This document shows positions 56,791-64,000 of a stretch of DNA of 64,000 nt, piece by piece. This DNA comes from Aquatica leii (taxonomy: Eukaryota > Arthropoda > Insecta > Coleoptera > Lampyridae): contig CM069437.1 of the NCBI GenBank assembly GCA_035610365.1, positions 54,460,093 to 54,524,092 of the forward strand, given 5' to 3'. The notes beneath the pieces are model-generated. The model saw only the letters and a program-made list of their open reading frames with translations. It did not search any database and was not told the origin of the DNA. Every line of letters begins with the position of its first letter. Position 1 is the first letter of the stretch. A program made the position numbers and the translations under genes.

Positions 56791-57248
56791 TACTAACTGT
56801 ACATACATTGGCGTCATAATGTTTTTAAACTCGAGGCTTAAGCCAGTTAGCGTTTCTCAGAGAATTACTTATGTGGGTTACGTCTGATGTTTGCGCCCAT
56901 TGGCTGTACTCTCAAATTGCTCAAAACGATTACGTTAAAAAAGTCCTGCTTATTATCCATTAAACAAGCTTTGAGGATTACGCCAAATTCTAACACTTTC
57001 ATGTGTAACTCAATTGTACAATGTTTGAGGGTTACGCCCATTGGCCTATGACGTGTCGATATATTATGAAACATATCGTCAACTTTTTCAGGCAAACTAT
57101 ATCATTATTCCAGAAACAACAATTCTCATAAACAATATTTTTGTCATACTTTAGATATTTCAAAAATATATAATTCGTATTGCAAGTGTCAAGAAAGTAA
57201 TATGCCCCAACAATATTTTGTTAAGTACTGTACAAATGCTAAAATTTT
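56791..57248. other. Spacer with repeated GGGTTACGCCCATTGG-type motif
   Basis: Variants of TTTGAGGGTTACGCCCATTG occur near 56870-56910, 56970 and 57020-57045. The last is inside the inverted copy of repeat R4 (57020-57085). No coding assignment. Confidence 0.4.
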
Positions 57249-57473
57249 TTAACACTTTGACTGCTAATGGTGAATAAAATTATAACCCCAGGAGCTGCTC
57301 GCAATTTTTGTTTCGTGTCTTTAAAAAACATCAAATGGTGATAGGTATGTGTACAATAAAGACTTTTGAAAAATATTTTTCAATAAAATTACGAGAACGC
57401 ACCTGCGCGTCGGGCGCATCTCACAAAGAAAGCAGCTGACGCGCTGGCGCGTCGTTAGCACTCAAAGTGTTAA
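57249..57473. mobile_element. piggyBac-type MITE
   Basis: TTAA boxes at 57249-57252 and 57470-57473 flank a 217-bp element. Its ends, CACTTTGACTGCTAATGG and CGTTAGCACTCAAAGTG, are inverted repeats. The interior right half is unusually GC-rich for the window (GCGCTGGCGCGTCG). TTAA duplication and end sequence fit piggyBac. Non-coding. Confidence 0.88.
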
Positions 57474-57479
57474 ACAATA

Positions 57480-58195
57480 TTTAACTTGTCTTTTAGACAA
57501 CCGCAGAGTGACACTTGTAGTACATGTGACAGTAGAAAAAGCTCTGAAAAACACAAAAAAAAGTATGATTTTGCTTTCTTTATTTAACGTGCAGACAAAT
57601 GTTTTGTGTGCTACCTAACTATCGACTTACAGCAAACATTACCTCTACCAAAACTTACAACGTCCAAAGCCTTTTATTTGCAGAAAATTAGGATGTGCAA
57701 TTTAGGAATCCAACCCATCTCAAAAAACAATGGAAAAGAAAATTTTATTACATGGATGGAAGATGCTGCTAACCGTAGATAAAATATATAGTGCGTTATT
57801 AACATTTGTAGAATTTATTCTTTAATTTCAAGGCAACATTATTTTTCACTTGCTCATATAGACAGATTAATGTGCAAGCCAAAACAACATTTGTTTGGTT
57901 CATATGTCTCTATCAGTATATGATTTTGAGAGAAACAACAAAAATAATAGATCAAAAATTTTCCGAAATACGGCACCTAGATTTAGATCGGCATTTTGGA
58001 CGTATTGAAAAAAAATGTAGGAAAGATGAGGCAATAGTTTTACCTGAAGAATATCGAAAATTAATCACTAATTTTGCTAAGATTAATACGGTGACAGATA
58101 TGGTTCCTCATTTTCAAAACTTTGAAGACTTGCCGTCTATGCTCAATCTGATAAACAAAACAAAAGTTAAAGATAAAATAAATTCCTGTAAATGA
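57480..58195 (+). pseudogene. DUF7869-like transposase-type fragment (C-terminal half)
   Basis: Plus-strand translation with frame changes: SDTCSTCDSRKSSEKHKKKY, TIDLQQTLPLPKLTTSKAFY (the family DLQQ block), GIQPISKNNGKENFITWMED, then a decayed gap. From 57872 an open frame has KIIDQKFSEIRHLDLDRHFG, RIEKKCRKDEAIVLPEEYRK and DMVPHFQNFEDL. This matches the conserved region VIDHKFPxxGHSYLxxDRDFGxIE near the C-terminus. It is a different subfamily from the 51.6-55.1 kb gene and lies on the other strand. Confidence 0.72.
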
Positions 58196-58202
58196 GTATG
58201 GC

Positions 58203-58206
<4 letters not shown>

Positions 58207-58235
<29 letters not shown>
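58207..58235. repeat. (TA)n microsatellite
   Basis: About 14 uninterrupted TA units. It forms the left border of the hairpin-module cluster; a second TA run at 61435-61455 forms the right border. Confidence 0.95.
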
Positions 58236-58239
<4 letters not shown>

Positions 58240-61200
58240 TATAAACCGGTTGCTGTTGAGCCCGTAGAATATATAAACGCTACGCTCTTTAGCCCGAAGA
58301 AACGCTATTAAGCCCGGTTTCGGGCTCATCTACGTATCCATGTGTATATAATCAAAATACGATTATATAAGCATCAAAACGTGTAAATCCAAAAATTTGG
58401 CCGGGCTTCATATTGTACCGTTTATATCTGCATTATATATAAAATAGTTCAGAGTTAGTCGCTGCAGAGGTCGCTTTTATATACAAACTGTTTACAGACA
58501 CGGACGGTACGTTGTGTAGCCCAACATGCGACAACGTTGGATGGGCTTAATAACAAGCAGTAAACGTATACTCTAAGTGTATTTTACTTTAGTATAAATT
58601 TTATGCACTTTTTGAGTATCATCACGTTTTAATAATTTTTCACAAAAACAATACAAACGGTTTTAGTTTAGTTTAGTTATTTTATTTAAAAACGTTTGAA
58701 ATTTCTACGTGATGCTTGTACGTACATATGTAGAATGTGGTACTTTTATAACTATTAAATTAAATTAAAATTAAAGTATTGAAAAAATTATTTGAAAACC
58801 TCTAAAGAGATTTGGATCAAAAGTACAATATAGGTAGCTAAGAAATTTTAAAGTTATAAGAATGATTTGTTGGTTCATTCATGATGTGATACCTATAAAA
58901 TAATTTGAAACATAAATACATACATTTAATAAAAACGTTATAACGAAAAAGATATGTCTTAGGATATGATATTAGCATTTCTCATATAGTTTTTTTTCTT
59001 TTACTAAAAATCTTTAAAAACAATGTAGGAATCTCGTTTTGTAGTGAAAAAATTCTTAGAAGCATGGACATTTTTATTCTGAAAGAGTTTTGTAGAATCA
59101 GTTGGAAAATATTACTTCTCGTGAAATAATTATGGAAAGTTATGATAATTTTGCAGAAAACACTGTACAATTAAAAAAATTAAATTTGGTTTTACCAACA
59201 CAAAGCTTTTACAAACAAAATTGAAAAAAAAAGAATTGTGCTAGCAGAAAGAAACAAAACTTACAGTCATGAATTTTAAAATCGACACAGAGTTTTTAAG
59301 TAATTGTGATGACAATTTACTTAAAAGTTAGAAAAATAATAATTAAGACAAACAGTTAATCCACTTCTTACAAGAAATAAGATATTTTTTTAAAGTTTGA
59401 GTCATTTCATATGAAATCGTCTAAAAGTAAAAGCTGACTTATTTTAGAGTCCTAAAAAAGAAATCTACGCACATTTAGTTTTGATGAACGCCCGTTTTCA
59501 CCTGACCGAATTGAAAAACATAATTTTTATGCTTTTTTTGAGTGCACAACGAAAATTTATTCAATACCGATCAACAATGACGCGCTGCTAAAAATACGTT
59601 TTTTAACTTATTTTCAGTGATTTTTAACTGACTTTAGTGTCTTGGTCGTTTAATGTAAACACCTAATGTTATTCAGAAATTAAGTTTACATATCTTAAAA
59701 AGAATAAACCCCACAACTGATCAAAAAACCCACTTTTCGTACAAAAAAAAATGCTTGAAATTCGATGAAATCGCGTTTTTCAGGCTACATTGGTCGTCTT
59801 GTTGTTGTCACATTCTTAGTGCCTATACACTTGGTTTTTTAAAGTCTAAGTAATTTTATTAGGTTAAAAATATTATTTGCAATTGGTTACTTTTTTATGT
59901 GAAAATTCATAAAACACTACATGTTTGTTTTCTAGATATTTAGTGTAGTTTTATCTACTTTGTTTGTATCTTATATTATAGCAAGTAGGTTGAATGTTTT
60001 TAAACGTGATATTATGTTTTCATTTTCATTGAAATTGTGTGTATTGTAAGTGAGATTTATTACGTAAATATAACATATGATGGAATATTAAATTTTTTGA
60101 AATAAAACATTATATTTTCTTAGAAGGCTTAGCTTATTGGCTTAACGATATTGACGGCATCACAATTATAGAAAACTGAATACCTTTACGGTATCAACTA
60201 GCTGTGACCGTGAGAAACCTAAACTATATTAAATTATTGTACCTTTTTATGTTATTATCTTATTAATACATATGTTACAGCAGCTTGAACATTCACACTC
60301 GATACAAAAAACTAATTTTTATGCCAAGAATTTCATTAGAGCAGAAATCGAACATTGTTTCTGGAGTTACTATATGATGATCTGTAGTTCGTTCTAAGCT
60401 TTTTTTAATAGTTTGTGACGGTCCGATTAATCATAAATCTGTTACTTTAATCGTCCACATTAAGGAACAAATAAATTGAGTGAAAATGTTTCAGACTACT
60501 TATTAGAATTCCTCAATTTCGTTATTTGAAACAGAGTATTCTAAATACTATCACATGCATATTTTAATTTCAACTAAAATTTTATGATAATGTTGTATGA
60601 CATACTGTATGCTCAAAACTAACCTTCCAATTTATTTCCGATTTATTAAATGCGTAAATAAGAATATGTAGGTACAAACATGTAAACAGGTTGTTGTTGA
60701 GCCCGTAGAACATATAAACGCTACGTTCTCTAGCCCGAAGAACCGTTATGTATCCCAGTTTTAGGCGCATCTCTGTATATATGCGTATGTCATCAAAATA
60801 CGATTGTAGAATCATTTTTTTTTTTATTATGCGGTATATTGTAAGTTTGATTTAAAAATGAATTTGTGTCAAATGATGATAAATAACACACTCTACGTTA
60901 GTCGTGCAACTTGCGGCAACGGTTAAATTTAACATTTCTTTAAAAAAGTTGTCAAAAACAGAGTTACATGCCGAATTTTAAAGAAAATTATTTAATTTGC
61001 TGCCGTTTTGAGTATGTTTTTTTTTCAGATAAGAATTTGCTAATACACACAAGTTATAGCTTACAATTTTGAATTATATTTACAAATAAAACAAACTTTG
61101 CACCAATCATAAAAAGAGTTTAATGCTTGAATACAGTTTTTATTTTAAATCTACAGAAAGTTTATTTGTTACGTCAATATTAATCAAGTTAAATTTAAAA

Positions 61201-61434
61201 AAAAATTATTAGATCGGAAGATGTTTAAGAGAGTATCTGCAAAGACTAAACGCAAATGTTAAAATTTTAAATCATTGTCGAATTTCGCTTACTAACTACG
61301 TTTAGAGCGTATATAATATTGGCAACGCAGTCGGGCTTAACAGCGCGCTAATAACGTCGTGTAGAAAGGCGTTACCGCCCGGGCTCATCGGGCACCTGTT
61401 TACATATCGGGCTCAATTGGGTGCGGTTTATAAC
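58236..61434. mobile_element. Hairpin-module element M1 (AGCCCG type) between two TA microsatellites
   Basis: Left end ATATAAACCGGTTGCTGTT then GAGCCCG; right end CGGGCTCAATTGGGTGCGGTT then TATA: imperfect inverted ends. Within 58256-58327 the motif AGCCCG occurs three times, and the last copy forms a hairpin with CGGGCT (58309-58326). A block with GTTCAG and GCTGCAGAGG follows at 58447-58470, and an end with AGCCC/GGGCTT at 58517-58550. A degenerate second left module is at 60676-60800 and another right end at 61310-61336. The interior holds no recognisable gene. It could be one 3.2-kb element or several clustered ones; class unknown, with Helentron-like non-autonomous elements a candidate. 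Confidence 0.55.
60319..60370 (+). pseudogene. Possible Tc1/mariner N-terminal scrap
   Basis: ATG then MPRISLEQKSNIVSGVTI before stops. It resembles the start of Tc1-like transposases (MPRLSxEQRxxIVxG). Too short for confidence. Confidence 0.25.
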
Positions 61435-61455
61435 TATATATATATATATATATAT
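61435..61455. repeat. (TA)n microsatellite
   Basis: Run of about ten TA units between the M1 right end and the M2 left end. Confidence 0.92.
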
Positions 61456-61473
61456 GTATTTTTGTAACAAGGT

Positions 61474-61785
61474 CAGATCCGTTCGTCTTATAAACTAAAC
61501 AACACTAGATCCGTTTTGTAAGGTGAGATCCGATTTTGGATCTCACCTTGTATCTATGTGTATATAATGTTTTTTCAAGAAGACATTTGATGTAGAGTAA
61601 AATTCTAAATTTTTGCCTGGAGCTCACTTTTTACCCTTTTTGACCAATTTTATACACGAGCAGTTCAACTGTTTAAGCTGAAGAGGGCGCCCTAGTAATT
61701 TTATTGTATATAACTTCAATTTAGATTTTAGACTTAAGTCGAGATCCGGTATATTTGGCAACCTGTCGGATCTCGTTTTATATGT
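61474..61785. mobile_element. Hairpin-module element M2 (GATCCG type)
   Basis: Same layout as the first 320 bp of M1, with another key motif. AGATCCG occurs at 61485, 61507 and 61526; the third forms a perfect hairpin GAGATCCG-AT-TTTGGATCTC. Then comes TATGTGTATATAAT (shared with M1), AAATTTTTGCCTGG, GTTCAACTGTTTAAGCTGAA with AGAGGGCGCC, and a right end GAGATCC/GGATCTC around TTGGCAACCTGTC. Non-coding, about 310 bp. Confidence 0.65.
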
Positions 61786-62929
61786 GTTTAAAAGCTATTT
61801 ATACGCAAAGATAGCATTATTTTTATCTTGCATACATTCCTACCGAGTCGATGTGCGTTTAAGTTACACATGTTCACTTAGATAAAACAAAATTGTAATC
61901 GAGTTGTTTGTGAAAGTTTATAAGCATTTAGACTAAAAATTGCAGTAAAACCATTCTCCATAAAATAAATTCTACAAGAGCAATCAATGGTTACAAAACT
62001 AGTACAAATCACTGGGTTATACATTGAAAAAATTACGTATTTAAAAGTAATTATTACCGAAAACAATCACTGTTATCTTCACTTTTGTAATTGTCTTCTT
62101 GTTTTTTTCTTTAGTATCATTTTTCTAAGTAACGAGTTTGCTAAGCTGCAATAGATTTGTTATGTTTAAAATTTCTATTTATTGCAATATTTCTTATATT
62201 TAAATTCACAGTAGATTTTTGTAGCATATTCGATTCATTGCGGTAATTAACTTTTTCTTGCGTTTTCTAAATGTTCGTTATAAAAAGATTAAAACAGTTT
62301 TTACTCCAAAACAATGCTATTAAAACCACTAATTTTCTTATTATTTTTTTAGTTTGTGAATCTCCAATCCTAATAATAACACCCATTAATTACAAATTAT
62401 TTCTAAATATTTACAAATTTACCTTATTTGCTTTATCATATTCACATCTTATTCTTTATAGCTTGTAAGAAATAACATTTACATTTCTCATAAATACATT
62501 TCTTTTATTTACTAGCTGTAAAAGCAAATTGTTGTAAACAATCGATATTTTTAAACTGACTCAGCTCATTCATATTAACGTTTGCTTAAAATCAATGTAT
62601 TAAATAGCTAAAACTCAAATAATAGTTACACTTATAATTTGTTAAATTGACACTGACAAATTGACATAAAATAAATACAGTTTGGACTGGTTTCGACATA
62701 TAATTTTTAATTGTCGTTTTAGGTATTACTGCAGGTATACTACCAACATAAATTTTTAATTTCAGATTATTTATTTTTTGCGTTATTTGTTCTTGTAAAA
62801 AGTTTAATTTGACTTTGATTAATATTTAAACAGATTATAGTTGTAGAAAAAGTATAGCATATAATTCGTAAGGAATGTGTTTTACAAATTCTTTCAATAA
62901 TTATTCTGTGGTAAGATACATTTTTATTT
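61786..62929. other. AT-rich intergenic sequence
   Basis: No feature recognised. Confidence 0.45.
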
Positions 62930-63386
62930 AGTAGTTGTATTACACTTTCAGGTAGGAGAGGCAAAAATGTCACTTTTGGTAGATTTTTTTAGGCGACGTT
63001 TCGTAGCGCTATTGAGCGCATTTCATCATGGCCAATAAAAAACGGACCCAAGATGAGCTAATCGATAAGCTAGTCACAAAATTAATATTCAATAAATAAA
63101 TAAACAATTGGAACTAACTATAAATAAGTTAGATGATGTTTGTCTATGTAAATGTTTTCTGTTTGTAATTTATTATATTTTTATCTCTACACTAACTGTT
63201 AATGTCATTGTTTGTTTATTTATTGAATTTTAAGTTTGTGACTAGTTTATCGGACAGTTCCCCTTGGGCTCGTTTTTTATTGGCCATGATGAAATGCGCA
63301 CAATAACGCCACGAAACGTCGCCTGTAAAAATCTACTAAGGAAGGGTTTTTTGCTTCTCCTACCTGAAGGTGTAACACAACTACTT
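62930..63386. mobile_element. Long palindromic MITE with hammerhead-like core in both arms
   Basis: Arms 62930-63110 and 63207-63386 are inverted copies (AGTAGTTGTATTACAC against GTGTAACACAACTACT, then AGGTAGGAGAGGCAAAAA and GGCGACGTTTCGTAGCGC with their complements). They surround a 96-bp unique AT-rich centre. Each arm contains, reading outward from the centre, GATGAAATGCGC, a GCGC stem, and CGAAACGTCGCC. Non-coding; target duplication not clear. Confidence 0.8.
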
Positions 63387-63470
63387 AATTATTACTAAGA
63401 CAAAAACGTTACTAATAAATTTTATCTTTTCACTTTTCACTGAGTAATAGACGTGCGTGATAAAATAAAA
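63387..63470. other. AT-rich spacer
   Basis: Nothing recognised between the palindromic MITE and R1 copy D. Confidence 0.4.
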
Positions 63471-63580
63471 CTATGATTATAAGCGACTTTCGGCTTAGAC
63501 CGCGTCGTAGTAAAACACCCAGACTTAAGCTTGGTCATAGTCTCTTTTTGAGAGCCAAAACAATAAAGTAGAACTTGGCC
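63471..63580 (-). repeat. Dispersed repeat R1, copy D (inverted)
   Basis: Minus-strand reading matches the 3' part of copies A and C from GGCCAAGTTCTACTT to CGCTTATAATCATAG. It lacks the CTGAAGATG and CGAAACGTC part. It faces copy C across about 75 bp, so the pair could fold back. Confidence 0.78.
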
Positions 63581-63649
63581 TTCGTTCGAAATTAGTCAAG
63601 CGGTAACGGAAACATAACGTTCGTTAATCACGCTAATCGCTATTGGTGT

Positions 63650-63873
63650 AAATATCACCATTTATACTTTTTCTTTCAGTGACATTTACCACTCTGAAGA
63701 TGCAAGCTGCAATGTCTTGCAAAACATCAGTTTGTTTGGGTTCACGAACGACAATACCGCAAAGGCCAAGTTCTACTTCTTGTTTTGGCTCTCAAGAAGA
63801 GACTATGACGAAGCCTAAGTCTGAGTGTTTTACTACGACGCGGTCTAAGCCGAAAGTTGTTTATAATCATAAA
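63650..63873 (+). repeat. Dispersed repeat R1, copy C
   Basis: Full copy including TTTCTTTCAGTGACATTTAC, CTGAAGATGCAAG, the paired CTTGC, and the 3' end near TTTATAATCATAA. The CGAAACGTC box reads CAAAACATC here, two transitions relative to copies A and B. Confidence 0.8.
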
Positions 63874-64000
63874 CATATCAACCGCGAAAGTTTAAGAATT
63901 TAAAATAAAACTTATATAAATGTACGTCATAAATGCAGTTTCAATTTAACCGAAAAAAAACCACGGATTCTTCTATTAAACATTTATGTTGGTTTCTTTT
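63874..64000. other. AT-rich window end
   Basis: No feature recognised. Confidence 0.4.

Overview
The window is strongly AT-rich animal nuclear DNA, most likely from an arthropod and probably an insect. The evidence is three pol III tRNA-Gly(GCC) genes with animal-type A and B boxes, and a repeat fauna typical of arthropods: Gypsy and BEL/Pao LTR elements, an RTE-type LINE, Penelope-like fragments, Tc1/mariner, pogo/Tigger, hAT, Mutator-like and piggyBac-type DNA transposons. I see no intact host protein-coding gene. One possible zinc-finger exon (9.8-9.9 kb) and one coding-like stretch of unknown nature (18.5-18.9 kb) are the only candidates.

0-17 kb: a fragment of a dispersed repeat whose other copies lie at 41.5 kb and 63.5-63.9 kb; a mariner-like remnant; tRNA-Gly (minus); two adjacent dead transposase genes on the minus strand (a DUF7869-like one, then pogo/Tigger); a palindromic repeat seen again at 14.2 kb; a hAT transposase pseudogene broken only by three in-frame stops; a hAT-type MITE with an exact 8-bp target duplication that itself carries a pogo-type MITE; two more tRNA-Gly genes; and a Penelope RT fragment.

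17-27 kb: a Mutator-like (FLYWCH/MULE) transposon with long, internally repetitive inverted repeats, sitting inside a piggyBac-like MITE; a Penelope GIY-YIG fragment; a second mariner-like remnant; and a decayed BEL/Pao gag-protease.

27.5-36.2 kb: the centrepiece, a very young Gypsy element. Gag and Pol are both open, and the two LTR copies of the terminal 163 bp differ at one base. Pol is reached from Gag through a textbook -1 frameshift signal. The 5' LTR is short because of an apparent deletion between two TGTTAC repeats; the full LTR is about 1.45 kb, as shown by the 3' LTR and by a solo LTR at 55.3-56.8 kb.

36-49 kb: mostly AT-rich sequence with a diverged repeat pair, a mariner N-terminal fragment, two tandem copies of a small covarying pseudoknot-like hairpin at 39.7-39.8 kb, a Tigger fragment, a possible second LTR, and a nearly complete but frameshifted RTE-type LINE.

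49-64 kb: LTR remnants; a DUF7869-like pseudogene interrupted by a miniature LTR element (TRIM); the solo LTR; a piggyBac-type MITE; another DUF7869-like fragment; a cluster of related hairpin-bearing modules in TA repeats at 58.2-61.8 kb in which a repeated 6-mer has been swapped in all positions at once; and a long palindromic MITE carrying a hammerhead-like core. The window is thus a transposon graveyard with one recent arrival. The elements do not form a pathway; their relations are nesting and family membership.
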